NCBI GenBank assembly: GCA_008364785.1
Contig: VTTJ01000006.1
Location: 1-64,000, forward strand
DNA: 64,000 bases
Direction of reading: 5' to 3'
From: Bacillus sp. BGMRC 2118
GTDB lineage: Bacteria; Bacillota; Bacilli; Bacillales; SA4
Shown here: piece by piece, positions 25,855 through 35,042 of the stretch
Numbering within the stretch: position 1 is the first letter of the stretch
How the letters are laid out: each line of letters begins with the position of its first letter
The notes under the pieces: generated by a model
The model's input: only the letters and a program-made list of their open reading frames with translations
What the model was told of the DNA's origin: nothing
Databases searched by the model: none
Position numbers and translations under genes: made by a program

Positions 25855-27555
25855 TTAGAGCGTGAACTTTTGGACAATTTCCTTTAGTTTTGTAGATAAT
25901 TCTACTGTTTCGTTGGAACGGTGGGCAATTTCCTCTAGAGAGGCACTTGTCTGCTGGGCAGATGCTGCCACTTCTTCTGAGTAGGCTGCAATATTTTCAA
26001 TAGATTTAACAAGCTGTTGAATTTTTGCGACGGTTTGCTCAGATGTTTCGGCTTCTTCAGATGTTACGTTTCCAATCTTAGATAAGTCATTCACGGTCTT
26101 AGAGACTTCGTGTACGATTTGTTCCAGAGCAACTCCTGTTTCCTTTACAGCCGTTTCACCTTGTTCAACACTTGTAATACTTTCATGTATACATGTGACA
26201 GCTTCTGCAATTCCAACTGTAATTTGATGAACTAGCTGTTCAACTGTTGCCACCTCTTTATTAGATTGTTCGGCGAGTTTACGTACCTCGTCAGCTACAA
26301 CAGCAAACCCTTTACCATGTTCACCAGCTCTTGCTGCTTCAATGGAGGCATTTAAAGCTAGTAAATTCGTTTGACCTGCAATACCGTTGATCGCCTCTGT
26401 GATGGTACGAATTTGAGAAGTGTACGTATTTAATTTATGAATTACTTGCTCTGTACTCAACGTAACAGTCTTAATACCATCCATTTTACTTGAAATCTCA
26501 GTCATCTTTTCTTGTCCTAAGTAAGCAGAGTGAAGGGTGTTTTCTGAATCATGAACACTGGAAACCGCGATATCTTTCGTCGATAAGATTGATTTTGCGA
26601 GTTCATGTAATGTTGATACAGCATTTGTTGCATCTTCAGTACCACTAGCTGTATCTACTGCAACTTCACTCATACTACTCGTCACTTGTTGAATAGCTGT
26701 ATTGATTTCTTGTAGAGAAAGAGAATTTGTTTCGGCATTTTGAGCTAACTGTTCAGAACTGGATTTTAATACCGTTACAATTTCCTGCAGATTTTCTGTC
26801 ATGATATTAATGGTATCTGCCAGTTCTCCTACCTCATCTTTACTCTGTATATTTAACTTTTCAAGTGCGAGATTTCCGGCAGCAATGTGCTTGGAATGTT
26901 CAATAATTGTAGAAATTGGTTTTGTTTTTCTTCTTAATAAATAAATCGTAAATAAAGAAGCAATCATCATAGGTATAATTCCAATTAGCAAGCCTCCACT
27001 TACGACATCCCATGTTCTTTCTGTCACAATGGATGCATCAAAGTCAATAACGCTAATCGCAATGACTTCCTTTGAGGAATCATGATCTTTAAAAATGGGA
27101 GCATAGCCAGATAAGCGATTAATTCCACCAGCTTCATATGGTTCTGAGTACGTTGGATGTTTCATTTCGCGCATCATGGAAATCGCTTCTTCATCCATAA
27201 AGAACGTATCTCCAGCAGCAAAGCCATCTTCCTTCATGTTATCATCTAATGCTAATAAAGTTCCATTCAAATCAAGGATATATTGTGCTTCAAAGATTCC
27301 TTTATGCTCAGTTGTCCAGTTTAAGGAAGAACCGACTTTTTCTGATAAAGAGAAGTCGCCATCTACTAATTTTTCAATGTCGGAAGGATCTAGTAGTCCT
27401 GTGGTAATATTGGCACATCCGTATGCTTCAATACCAGCTGCATCATAAAGTTTGTCATAAGCCGTTTTATAGGTTGCAACAGAGGTGATTAATAGTGATG
27501 CGAAAATCACACCGATTATAATTCTACCTAATTGCCATGTTAACGTTTTCCTCAT
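25855..27555 (-). CDS. Methyl-accepting chemotaxis protein
   Basis: From ATG 27555 it has 566 residues: transmembrane helix 1 (about 8-28), an extracytoplasmic sensor domain (30-188, with [15 protein letters not shown] as in Cache-type folds), helix 2 (190-212), HAMP (213-265), and the long cytoplasmic signalling helices with the conserved hairpin tip [39 protein letters not shown]. The ORF is open to 27609, but AAAGGGG sits before 27555. The FNR promoter suggests it guides cells under low oxygen; ligand unknown. Confidence 0.92.
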   Translation of the reverse strand: MRKTLTWQLGRIIIGVIFASLLITSVATYKTAYDKLYDAAGIEAYGCANITTGLLDPSDIEKLVDGDFSLSEKVGSSLNWTTEHKGIFEAQYILDLNGTLLALDDNMKEDGFAAGDTFFMDEEAISMMREMKHPTYSEPYEAGGINRLSGYAPIFKDHDSSKEVIAISVIDFDASIVTERTWDVVSGGLLIGIIPMMIASLFTIYLLRRKTKPISTIIEHSKHIAAGNLALEKLNIQSKDEVGELADTINIMTENLQEIVTVLKSSSEQLAQNAETNSLSLQEINTAIQQVTSSMSEVAVDTASGTEDATNAVSTLHELAKSILSTKDIAVSSVHDSENTLHSAYLGQEKMTEISSKMDGIKTVTLSTEQVIHKLNTYTSQIRTITEAINGIAGQTNLLALNASIEAARAGEHGKGFAVVADEVRKLAEQSNKEVATVEQLVHQITVGIAEAVTCIHESITSVEQGETAVKETGVALEQIVHEVSKTVNDLSKIGNVTSEEAETSEQTVAKIQQLVKSIENIAAYSEEVAASAQQTSASLEEIAHRSNETVELSTKLKEIVQKFTL

Positions 27556-27589
27556 TGTCGTAACCCCTTTAATTGTATATTTACATCTA

Positions 27590-27632
27590 AGAATACAGGG
27601 CTTGTCCAAATAGGGGTGTGATAAATATCACA
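27590..27632 (-). promoter_or_regulatory. FNR box and promoter of the chemoreceptor gene
   Basis: TGTGATAAATATCACA (27617-27632) lies inside a longer palindrome, GGGGTGTGATAAATATCACACCCC at 27613-27636. A start at 27583 gives -41.5 and puts TATTCT (27590-27595, minus strand) at -7 to -12. Confidence 0.75.
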
Positions 27633-27720
27633 CCCCTGCATTTTTGTTATTTACATATTTGGATTTTTTTGTGAAATTTTCCATTGCATGAAAGCATTCT
27701 GTTGCTAAAAACTAAGCGGA

Positions 27721-27749
27721 GGCAAGTGACGATATGAAAAGCACTTGCC
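27721..27749 (+). other. Inverted repeat upstream of the 80-residue gene
   Basis: GGCAAGTG and CACTTGCC are separated by 13 nt. It could be a leader hairpin or a regulator site. Confidence 0.4.
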
Positions 27750-27781
27750 AACCTTTCCTAATGATTGTGGAGGTGACATAA

Positions 27782-28024
27782 ATGAATCATCAGTTAGACT
27801 ATGACCGTGACGGTGCTACAGATGATGTGATGAACCATGAACAGGTAGCGAAAAAGTTAGAAGAATCCCTTGAAATTGAGAATGATCTAATGCGTAATTA
27901 TCTTCAAATAGCTGAAAAGATTCACGATAATGAAAATTTAAAGGACAGGTTGCAAAATTTCGCTGAAGGAAATGCGAAAAGAACACAGCAATTAAAAGAT
28001 GAACTCAAAACATTCAAGCATTAG
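27782..28024 (+). CDS. Small helical protein of unknown function
   Basis: An 80-residue charged protein predicted to be two helices (NHEQVAKKLEESLEIENDLMRNYLQIAEKIHDNENLKDRLQNFAEGNAKRTQQLKDEL), reminiscent of half a ferritin-like bundle. GGAGGTGA precedes ATG 27782 by 4-5 nt. It overlaps the stop of the convergent DUF2249 gene by 4 nt. Function unknown; the context is low-oxygen metabolism. Confidence 0.65.
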   Translation: MNHQLDYDRDGATDDVMNHEQVAKKLEESLEIENDLMRNYLQIAEKIHDNENLKDRLQNFAEGNAKRTQQLKDELKTFKH

Positions 28025-28461
28025 GGAACCTTTGTAACTTGAAGCATCATGTGATTTTCAGGACTTTGGATTTGATATTGATAATGAAAACATGGTTCTT
28101 CAAGTTGTTTTTGAACAATGTCAGGGAGGTGATCAACAGTGATGGAGAGCTGGTCACCTTCTTTTAATTGTTCTAATGCTGTTAATAGCTTAAACATAGT
28201 TGTTGGAGTATCCATCCCTACTAGATTCAAGTGATTCTCTTTTCTTTTTCTATAGAACATAACTGTCCAATGGTCTTTTCCAACCTGCTTGGAATCATGC
28301 TCGAACCCTTTACTCTTCATGATTGAATAAAGTGGTATCGGATTAAAGGAAGAATGCAGAGATAAGACTTCATTTTCCTTCAATGATTGTACAGCCTTCA
28401 TGATATCTTTAAAATCAATTTGATCTGTTCTGACATCAAGTTCTACTGTATGTTGAGACAT
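28021..28461 (-). CDS. DUF2249 (TusA-like) protein
   Basis: A 146-residue protein with an N-terminal DUF2249 domain (5-72: LDVR, then PIPLYSIMKSKGFEH) and a second TusA-like half (about 78-146, LVGMDTPTTMFKLLTALEQLKEGDQL). DUF2249 genes often accompany anaerobic nitrogen-oxide metabolism, but there is no nitrate or NO reductase in this window. A canonical FNR promoter lies upstream. Function uncertain. Confidence 0.75.
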   Translation of the reverse strand: MSQHTVELDVRTDQIDFKDIMKAVQSLKENEVLSLHSSFNPIPLYSIMKSKGFEHDSKQVGKDHWTVMFYRKRKENHLNLVGMDTPTTMFKLLTALEQLKEGDQLSITVDHLPDIVQKQLEEPCFHYQYQIQSPENHMMLQVTKVP

Positions 28462-28490
28462 ACTTTAAACCTCCAATAAGTCCTAAATCC

Positions 28491-28533
28491 ATCTTACAAT
28501 GATTCTAAAAAATAAGATGTGATAACTGTCACA
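28491..28533 (-). promoter_or_regulatory. FNR box and promoter of the DUF2249 gene
   Basis: TGTGATAACTGTCACA (28518-28533) has perfect half-sites. A start at 28484 gives -41.5 and puts TAAGAT (28491-28496, minus strand) at -7 to -12. Confidence 0.75.
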
Positions 28534-28554
28534 CCTTGGTAAGAGATTAAAAAA

Positions 28555-28582
28555 AAGTGATTTACATTTCGTAAATCACTTA
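28555..28582 (-). terminator. Terminator of fnr
   Basis: Stem AAGTGATTTAC / GTAAATCACTT with A-rich sequence on the left, giving a U-run on the minus strand; it overlaps the fnr stop. Confidence 0.85.
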
Positions 28583-29275
28583 ATCGATATTACAAAATTC
28601 AATCGGACAGTCTTCGCAATCAATTTCATCTTTTAAGAATTGTAGGTCATGAATCATGATCTTACCGTCAATCATCGATAACTTACCAGTTTTCTTTAAA
28701 TCACTTAACATACGATTGACCACTTCACGTGTCATTCCACAAAAGTTGGCTAGTTCTTGATTTGTTAAAGCAAGGTTAATCAGAATTCCGTCTGGCTTTA
28801 GGACACCGTAGCTGTTTGTCATACGAATTAAAGTAGAATACAGAGCTCCTTTTTTACCATGTAACACTAAATCACGAAACTTTGTTTGTGTTTTCTGATA
28901 ATGTACGCCCATCCATTTCATAAATTCAATGGCAAGCTTATGGTTATGCAAGAGTTTATCTTCTAAGTCAGCCTTTCTTATGACAGCAGCAACACCATCT
29001 TCTAGAACCTTAGCATTCACCATATATTTTGAAGGTGAACAGAACAAGGTAATTTCACCAACTAAATCATCTGGTCCACATATCCTAAAGGTTAGTTCCC
29101 TTCCATCTGGAGTAACCTTTCCAATTTGTACTTTACCTGAGCGTATTAAATATAGTTCACTTTGGGAGTCGCCTTCTTGAAACAGGTAATTCCCTTTACT
29201 TATTTTCTTTTCATGATGAACGGTAGTTAATAGTTCGCGTAAATCTGTAGAGAAGTCTACTCCATTATGTTCCAA
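28580..29275 (-). CDS. fnr: Anaerobic regulator Fnr, Bacillus type
   Basis: It has a cyclic-nucleotide-binding-like N-terminal domain, a long dimer helix containing FRDLVLHGKKGALYSTLIRMTNSYGV, and a Crp-type helix-turn-helix (LTNQELANFCGMTREVVNRMLSDL). The C-terminal end, CEDCPIEFCNID, holds the three Cys that with an Asp of the dimer helix bind the oxygen-sensitive [4Fe-4S] cluster in B. subtilis Fnr, where the end is almost identical. TTG 29275 lies 5 nt after AAAGGCGGG; the frame is open to an ATG at 29320. I find no FNR box in front of fnr itself. Confidence 0.94.
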   Translation of the reverse strand: MEHNGVDFSTDLRELLTTVHHEKKISKGNYLFQEGDSQSELYLIRSGKVQIGKVTPDGRELTFRICGPDDLVGEITLFCSPSKYMVNAKVLEDGVAAVIRKADLEDKLLHNHKLAIEFMKWMGVHYQKTQTKFRDLVLHGKKGALYSTLIRMTNSYGVLKPDGILINLALTNQELANFCGMTREVVNRMLSDLKKTGKLSMIDGKIMIHDLQFLKDEIDCEDCPIEFCNID

Positions 29276-29503
29276 TAAAAACCCGCCTTTATCTATATTC
29301 GTGTTGATTATTCTAAGCAATTAATTGGAATTAATCTTAACATGTTACGATTCGTTCGAATAGCCTTTTTTACTATAAATAGTGTAGTGAAATTTTCCCA
29401 TGAGGAAGGGTTTTATGAAAAAGTAGCAAATAGTTATAAATGATGTCTAAAAAATTTTTTCCTTATATTGTATTGTTGAATTTTATTATAGGTGGTTATT
29501 AGT

Positions 29504-30331
29504 ATGGAATATTCTTATAACGGAAATGTATTATATTACGAGAAATATGGTGAAGGTCATCCCATTGTCATTCTTCATTCGATGGGTAACGATCACCGAT
29601 CAATGAAAGCGTGGATTGAACCTATTTTCGAAGGTGCTTACGGTTTTGAGAGGATTTATATTGATGTTCCAGCTCACGGAAAGAGCATCATTAATGAACA
29701 AATTCAATCAACTCAAGATATGGTGGACTTACTACTACAGTTTATTGAAACTGAAGTAGAAAACTCTCCGTTTTCATTGATTGGTCATTCCTATGGTGGC
29801 TATTTAGCACAAGGCATTATGGATGTAAAATTAGATCAAGTAAGTGGAATTTGTTTGTTAGCTCCAGCTATTCATGTAAAGAATCGATCTACATCCCCTA
29901 AAGTTGTTAGGGAACGAGATGAGGTGCTACTATCATCAATGGAGCCATCCATCCGAGAGGCATTTGAGACTTTATTTATTTACCAAAATAAAAAAAATTA
30001 TGATCTTTTTCTAGAGGAAGTTCAGCCTGGAAGAGAGTTAGTGGACCGTAATTTTCTTTTATCTAATTGGCGAGAAAAAGGCTACTACTTGGAAAATGAG
30101 CCTTTTAAGGATAAGTTTAACCTTGAGCATTCTGCTTTAATCATTCTAGGCAAGCAAGATGCGATTTGTGGATACAAAGATCATTTTATGTTCTTAGATA
30201 TTTTTAATCATGTTACATTTACAGTTATTGATGAAGCGGGACACCTTATGACGATTGAAAAAAGAGAGTTCGTACAGCAATTAGTTCGGGAGTGGGTTTT
30301 TGAACGGTTGTATCCCGTTGTTAAATGTTGA
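29504..30331 (+). CDS. Alpha/beta hydrolase
   Basis: A 275-residue alpha/beta-hydrolase with the nucleophile elbow GHSYGG (about residue 99), a downstream Asp in LIILGKQDAICGY and a catalytic His in DEAGHLMTIEKREF. The oxyanion strip is VILHSMGNDHRS. Substrate unknown. ATG 29504 follows AGGTGG by 8 nt; the GTG at 29492 overlaps that site. No near operon partner; the next gene has its own promoter. Confidence 0.85.
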   Translation: MEYSYNGNVLYYEKYGEGHPIVILHSMGNDHRSMKAWIEPIFEGAYGFERIYIDVPAHGKSIINEQIQSTQDMVDLLLQFIETEVENSPFSLIGHSYGGYLAQGIMDVKLDQVSGICLLAPAIHVKNRSTSPKVVRERDEVLLSSMEPSIREAFETLFIYQNKKNYDLFLEEVQPGRELVDRNFLLSNWREKGYYLENEPFKDKFNLEHSALIILGKQDAICGYKDHFMFLDIFNHVTFTVIDEAGHLMTIEKREFVQQLVREWVFERLYPVVKC

Positions 30332-30344
30332 CAATTTAACAACG
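30316..30344. promoter_or_regulatory. Inverted repeat overlapping the tetR -35 box
   Basis: CGTTGTTAAAT and ATTTAACAACG are perfect 11-bp arms around a 7-nt centre holding TTGACA. It overlaps the end of the hydrolase ORF. It may be a hairpin end for the upstream gene (no T-run) or a binding site. Confidence 0.5.
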
Positions 30345-30356
30345 AGGTATTATGAT
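30328..30356 (+). promoter_or_regulatory. Sigma-A promoter of tetR
   Basis: TTGACA (30328-30333), 17 bp, TATGAT (30351-30356): near-consensus. Confidence 0.75.
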
Positions 30357-30361
30357 TATTA

Positions 30362-30376
30362 TTGAACAGTGGTTAA
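30362..30376 (+). promoter_or_regulatory. TetR operator O1
   Basis: TTGAACAGTGGTTAA matches the perfect palindrome O2 at 30968 with two differences and covers the expected transcription start. Confidence 0.6.
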
Positions 30377-30392
30377 TTAAAGAGGGGTAACT

Positions 30393-30950
30393 ATGCCAAG
30401 AAAAGCAGTACAACAAGAACTTACACGTGAAATGATTATGGATGCAGCACGTGATTTATTTGCAACAAATGGATATCGAAATGTGTCCATGAGACAGATT
30501 GCAAAAGTATTAAACTATAGTCATGGTGCTATCTATTATCATTTCAAAAATAAAGCTGAGCTATTTTATGCATTAGTAGAAGAGCACTTTTATATGTTGG
30601 ATCAAAAGTTGGTTCAAATTATAGCAGAGGATATTCCTCAAGATGAGAAACTAGAGTCAATTCTCCTTGGTTTTATAGAGTTCGGACTAACATATCAAAG
30701 CCATTATGAAATTATGTTCTTAATTAAAGACGATGAAGTAAGAAACTTTATCAATCAAGGTCCAAATAAAACATATGAAAGGTTTGCCAGCACAATTTAT
30801 CAGTTAAATACAAAACCTCTATCTATTCAAGAAATATGGTCAATCTTTTTAGCGTTACATGGTTTTGTTGTTCATTATAGTGGTCATGTAACAAGCTATA
30901 AGGAAGTTGAGGCTGTAGCACGTGCACATATTAAATATTTAATAAAATAA
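30393..30950 (+). CDS. TetR-family repressor
   Basis: A 185-residue regulator. The N-terminal TetR domain reads MIMDAARDLFATNGYRNVSMRQIAKVLNYSHGAIYYHFKNKAELFYAL, with an intact helix-turn-helix. The C-terminal ligand domain is not assignable to a known inducer. Matching operators before it and before the epimerase gene suggest it represses both. The ATG follows AGAGGGG. Confidence 0.92.
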   Translation: MPRKAVQQELTREMIMDAARDLFATNGYRNVSMRQIAKVLNYSHGAIYYHFKNKAELFYALVEEHFYMLDQKLVQIIAEDIPQDEKLESILLGFIEFGLTYQSHYEIMFLIKDDEVRNFINQGPNKTYERFASTIYQLNTKPLSIQEIWSIFLALHGFVVHYSGHVTSYKEVEAVARAHIKYLIK

Positions 30951-30967
30951 ATTTTTTTAACCATTAA

Positions 30968-30982
30968 TTAACCAGTGGTTAA
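30968..30982 (+). promoter_or_regulatory. TetR operator O2
   Basis: TTAACCAGTGGTTAA is a perfect palindrome just before the ribosome binding site of the epimerase gene; a further TTAACCATTAA half-site lies directly upstream. Confidence 0.65.
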
Positions 30983-31000
30983 TAAAAAGGAGTGTCAGAT

Positions 31001-31936
31001 ATGAACAAGGCGATGGTTATTGGAGCATCAGGTGGGATGGGATATTCTTTAGTAAGGGAGTTATCTAGTCGAGGTTTTGCAGTTAAAGCATTTGCACGAA
31101 CAAAGAGTAAATTAGAAAAATTATATAGCCAAGACAAAAATGTAGAAGTTGTAGTAGGAGATGTATTTGATTATGCAACGTTACTCCATGCTTCTAAAGA
31201 TGTTGATGTAATTTTTCAAGCTGCAAACTTACCTTACGTTGAATGGGAGAGTCAATTACCTTCTTTTATTAAACAAATTTTGAGAGTTGCAGAAGAGAAT
31301 CAATCAAAAGTTGCCTTTGTTGAAAATATATACGCATATGGGAAGAATATAGGAACTAAGATAACAGAATCTGATCCTAAGACACCTCATACTAAGAAAG
31401 GGAAAATACGATTAGAAGTTGAGAAGTTAATTAAAGATTCAAATGTACCATCAATTATTGCTCATTTCCCGGATTTTTACGGACCAAATGCAGAAAACAC
31501 AATATTACATCTTACTCTAAACAATGTAGTTAATAATAAACGAGCACTTTTTGTTGGAGACAAACGTATTGCAAGGGAATATATCTATACACCTGACGGA
31601 GCAAAAGCATTAGTTTCTTTATCACTATGTAATGAAGCTTACGGGCAATGTTGGAATATACCCGGTCATGATGTCATTACAGGCGAACAGTTGATAGAAA
31701 TTATTCGAAATCAAACTCAATATAAAAAAAGTGTTTCTACAGTGACGAAAAATATGATTAAGTTACTTGGCGTATTCGACAAAAATATGAGAGAAGTTGT
31801 AGAGATGTATTATTTAAACGAAGATCCGGTTATCCTTAGTGGAAATAAATATAAAGTTAACATAGGTGAAATTCCATCAACGTCATATGAAATAGGAATA
31901 AAAGAAACCCTTTCGTTCATGAGTAAAAACTTATAA
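31001..31936 (+). CDS. NAD-dependent epimerase/dehydratase-type protein
   Basis: A 311-residue extended short-chain dehydrogenase. The NAD(P) motif is VIGASGGMGYSLV. The family's YxxxK is weak (ENIYAYGKN), and a PDFYGPNAENT segment follows the sugar-epimerase pattern. It could instead be an NAD(P)H-binding flavin- or quinone-reductase-like protein. ATG 31001 follows AAGGAG by 8 nt. It lies 50 bp after tetR with a TetR operator in between. Confidence 0.8.
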   Translation: MNKAMVIGASGGMGYSLVRELSSRGFAVKAFARTKSKLEKLYSQDKNVEVVVGDVFDYATLLHASKDVDVIFQAANLPYVEWESQLPSFIKQILRVAEENQSKVAFVENIYAYGKNIGTKITESDPKTPHTKKGKIRLEVEKLIKDSNVPSIIAHFPDFYGPNAENTILHLTLNNVVNNKRALFVGDKRIAREYIYTPDGAKALVSLSLCNEAYGQCWNIPGHDVITGEQLIEIIRNQTQYKKSVSTVTKNMIKLLGVFDKNMREVVEMYYLNEDPVILSGNKYKVNIGEIPSTSYEIGIKETLSFMSKNL

Positions 31937-31952
31937 ATATATTTTTCATTAG

Positions 31953-31990
31953 GCACATTTAGTCAAATTCGATTAAATGTGTTTTTTTTA
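31953..31990 (+). terminator. Terminator after the epimerase gene
   Basis: CACATTTAGTC / GATTAAATGTG stem followed by T8. Confidence 0.75.
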
Positions 31991-31994
31991 TCAA

Positions 31995-32171
31995 GGCTGT
32001 TTTCGTATAGTATGTTGTTTTGCGTAAAAATCCCGATTTTCACCTTGGTTTTTAGATACTTCTATACATTAAGAGAGTTGCTCTTTTCTAATCAACCTCA
32101 ATTTGCTTCTAAAACTTGGTTGTACACCAAAAATAATTGTACGAAAAGCAACAAAGTTTTAGAAAAGAGCC
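31995..32171 (+). mobile_element. Non-coding mobile element (MITE-like), copy B, reference copy
   Basis: A 177-bp copy starting GGCTGTTTTCGTATAG and ending TTTTAGAAAAGAGCC. TTTATCAA immediately precedes and follows it, an exact 8-bp target duplication. Two stem-loop modules are visible: GTATAG ... CTATAC with an inner GTAAAAATC stem, and GCTCTTTTCTAA ... TTAGAAAAGAGC with an inner CTAAAAC/GTTTTAG. It carries no gene. Confidence 0.85.
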
Positions 32172-32291
32172 TTTATCAAAAATTAGAGCCAACTTTTACA
32201 ATATATAATTTGAAGTCAGTTAAGGGAACATAATACTAAATTGTAAGGGCATCGCTTTTTTTCTTGGTTTAGCAGTTTGGAGGTTGATTTT

Positions 32292-33623
32292 ATGGGAGTA
32301 GAAGTCGTTATACTTCTGATCTTAATTATAGTAAATGCTTTTTTTGCAGCATCAGAGATAGCGTTAATCTCACTGAATGACAATAAAATAAGAGTTATGG
32401 CAGAATCTGGAGATAAAAAGGCTAAAATGCTGCAACAGCTTTTATCGGAACCAAGCAGGTTTCTTGCAACAATCCAAATTGGTATTACGTTAGCAGGATT
32501 TTTAGCATCTGCATTTGCGGCAGGAAGCTTTGCTGATCCATTGGCCGATACGTTATATGAGTGGGGTATACCGATTTCGAGACAATTACTAGGAACAATC
32601 TCAGTGATTGCGATTACGCTTATACTTTCTTATTTCACACTCGTTTTAGGCGAGCTTGTTCCGAAACGATTAGCTCTGCAAAAGGCTGAGGAAATTTCAA
32701 TGATAGCAGTTATGCCATTGACTATTTTATCGAAGATTACCTCCCCCTTTGTTGCATTGCTTACGTTCTCCATGAATGTAATTGTTAGACTTTTTGGAGT
32801 AGACCCGGATGCTGAAGATGAAAATATAACAGAAGAAGAAATTAGAATGATGGTCGACGTTGGGAAAGAGCGAGGTACCATTCAAGAAACAGAAAAAGTC
32901 ATGATTAATAATATTTTTGAATTTGATAATAAAACAGTATCAGACATTATGACACATAGAACGAATATTGTCGGTATACCTATTCAGTATACTTTAGATG
33001 AAACGGTAAAAATAGTAAATGAAGAGAAGTATACACGCTTTCCAATATATGACGAACATATCGATAAAATTGTTGGTATTCTTCATTCAAAAGATTTAAT
33101 ACAGTTTTTAGAAAACTGTGAAGTAAATAATTTCTCGTTATCCAATCTTATCAGAGATCCTTATTTCGTCTTAGAATCTAAACGTATTGACGATTTATTT
33201 AGGGATATGCAATTGAATAATGTTCATATGGCCATCGCAATTGATGAGTATGGCGGGACAGATGGAATTGTAACGATTGAAGACATTATTGAGGAAATTG
33301 TGGGGAATATCTTTGATGAATACGATGATCCAGAATTAGATGAAGATGAAGTCATCGAGCTTGGTCCGAATTTATATGTATTTTATGGTACCACTAACCT
33401 TTATGTGGTGGAAGACTTGTTGAAGATCACATTGCCAACTGAGGACTATGACACAATTAGTGGGTTTGTTATCGGACAGCTCGGTTATATTCCAAATGGT
33501 GACGAGCATCCAGTTGTTGAACATGAGAATATTTTATTTACTGTTGAAGAGATGATGGATAAGAGAATAATGAAGGTTCGAGTAGAAGTTCAAGAGAACA
33601 ATGAAATTGAGGAAACAGACTAA
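32292..33623 (+). CDS. CNNM/CorB-type transporter (hemolysin-family protein)
   Basis: A 443-residue protein with a DUF21 membrane domain of four helices (1-175, with [15 protein letters not shown] and [15 protein letters not shown]), a paired CBS domain (about 205-325, including [23 protein letters not shown]) and a C-terminal CorC/HlyC domain. Such proteins act in Mg2+ export or homeostasis; B. subtilis has several paralogues such as MpfA. ATG 32292 follows TTTGGAGG by 8 nt. It ends 14 nt before speD. Confidence 0.9.
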   Translation: MGVEVVILLILIIVNAFFAASEIALISLNDNKIRVMAESGDKKAKMLQQLLSEPSRFLATIQIGITLAGFLASAFAAGSFADPLADTLYEWGIPISRQLLGTISVIAITLILSYFTLVLGELVPKRLALQKAEEISMIAVMPLTILSKITSPFVALLTFSMNVIVRLFGVDPDAEDENITEEEIRMMVDVGKERGTIQETEKVMINNIFEFDNKTVSDIMTHRTNIVGIPIQYTLDETVKIVNEEKYTRFPIYDEHIDKIVGILHSKDLIQFLENCEVNNFSLSNLIRDPYFVLESKRIDDLFRDMQLNNVHMAIAIDEYGGTDGIVTIEDIIEEIVGNIFDEYDDPELDEDEVIELGPNLYVFYGTTNLYVVEDLLKITLPTEDYDTISGFVIGQLGYIPNGDEHPVVEHENILFTVEEMMDKRIMKVRVEVQENNEIEETD

Positions 33624-33637
33624 GGGGGGATTTTTTC

Positions 33638-34453
33638 ATGAAGTTAGATCCAAAGCAAGTAATTGAATTACATGGATTTAATAATTTAACAAAATCTTTA
33701 AGCTTTTGTATGTATGACATCTGCTATACTCAAACAGATAAGGAACGAGAAGCTTATCTTCAATATATTGATGACCAATATAATGCAGATAAGCTAACAA
33801 ATATTTTATCTAATGTAACAGAGATTATTGGAGCAAATATTTTAAACATTGCCAAGCAGGATTACGTTCCACAAGGAGCAAGTGTAACAATATTAGTATC
33901 TGAAGGTCCTGTTGATGAATCGCCAGATGAGGCATTTGAAGAATCACCTGGACCAATACCTGGATCTGTTGTTGCTCAATTAGATAAGAGCCATATTACG
34001 GTTCATACGTATCCAGAATCTCACCCGGATGAAGGAATCAGTACGTTTAGAGCAGATATAGACGTATCAACCTGTGGAGAAATATCCCCACTAAAAGCTT
34101 TAAACTATTTAATTCATTCATTTGAGACAGATGTTATGACGATTGATTATCGAGTCAGAGGATTTACAAGGGATGTAACAGGACATAAGCTTTTTATCGA
34201 TCATGACATTAACTCCATTCAAAATTATATTCCAGATGAAGCGCAAAGCTTTTATGAAATGATTGATGTGAATGTGTACCAAGAAAATATTTTCCATACG
34301 AAATGTAAACTGAAGAAGTTTGATTTAGATAACTATTTGTTTGGATACTCCAAGGAAAAGCTTACGAAAGAAGAGCAAGAAGTCATCACGAAAAAACTTA
34401 AGCTTGAAATGGATGAAATTTTCTACGGAAAGAATATGACAAACGGCTGGTAA
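33638..34453 (+). CDS. speD: S-adenosylmethionine decarboxylase, E. coli-type
   Basis: A 271-residue proenzyme. Self-cleavage is expected at Lys-Ser in [14 protein letters not shown] (Ser about 122), generating the pyruvoyl cofactor. The downstream [18 protein letters not shown] completes the active site. It makes decarboxylated SAM for spermidine synthesis. B. subtilis SpeD is about 126 aa; this is the longer class found in E. coli. No speE follows. RBS AGGGGGGA precedes ATG 33638. Confidence 0.93.
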   Translation: MKLDPKQVIELHGFNNLTKSLSFCMYDICYTQTDKEREAYLQYIDDQYNADKLTNILSNVTEIIGANILNIAKQDYVPQGASVTILVSEGPVDESPDEAFEESPGPIPGSVVAQLDKSHITVHTYPESHPDEGISTFRADIDVSTCGEISPLKALNYLIHSFETDVMTIDYRVRGFTRDVTGHKLFIDHDINSIQNYIPDEAQSFYEMIDVNVYQENIFHTKCKLKKFDLDNYLFGYSKEKLTKEEQEVITKKLKLEMDEIFYGKNMTNGW

Positions 34454-34457
34454 TAAC

Positions 34458-34488
34458 AATTCGCCCATCAGTATTGGGGCGAATTTTT
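34458..34488 (+). terminator. Terminator after speD
   Basis: Stem AATTCGCCC / GGGCGAATT followed by T6. Confidence 0.85.
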
Positions 34489-34631
34489 TAGGTTTTATAT
34501 TTCTAGAAAAGTTGTAATAAATTTTGCGACAGGTTGTAATAGTCGTAAACATTTCTTAACTCCTTTGAAAGTTAATGGATGATTATGTAAGGGTATTATC
34601 TAACTAATAACTCTTAAAGGAGAGGATAAAA

Positions 34632-34931
34632 TTGACTATTCTTATCATATTATCTATTTTTGTTATAGCTCTTATTTCTTGGAGATTATGGGGGAAATAT
34701 ACTTGGAAAACGGTGAAGGTTGCTGCTGATCAGCAATCTGAAGAACAGGTAAGAGAGAAGCATGATTATTACCGAGTAAATGGAGTAAGATGTAAGATTG
34801 TTTCAGAAATAAAGATGAGTGTTTCACCAGGTAATGGGCAGATGATAGGAGAGCATGCAGGACCAAGCAACGGGATTACAAAGCTATTGGTTCATCGAAA
34901 AGATATTGAAAAGGCAAATAACTTAAAATAA
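34632..34931 (+). CDS. Small membrane-anchored protein of unknown function
   Basis: 99 residues with TTG start (6 nt after AAAGGAGAGG), one N-terminal transmembrane helix (1-20) and a basic cytoplasmic tail. The tail holds a possible domain, HDYYRVNGVRCKIV ... GITKLLVHRKDIEKA. A weak sigma-B-like pattern (GTTAAT - 14 - GGGTAT) lies near 34570-34597. Family unknown. Confidence 0.65.
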   Translation: MTILIILSIFVIALISWRLWGKYTWKTVKVAADQQSEEQVREKHDYYRVNGVRCKIVSEIKMSVSPGNGQMIGEHAGPSNGITKLLVHRKDIEKANNLK

Positions 34932-35042
34932 TCCCATCGCTACCTTTCATCCCAACTTTTTCAAAGATGTGGGATGGGATAAAAACCTTCCTTGAGCAGA
35001 AATTAAGTAATGCTTCACCATTTTGCTTGAGGAGGGAAACCG

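Noticed and set aside
31979..32233. 84-residue plus-strand ORF
   Set aside because: It lies almost wholly inside mobile-element copy B and has no ribosome binding site.
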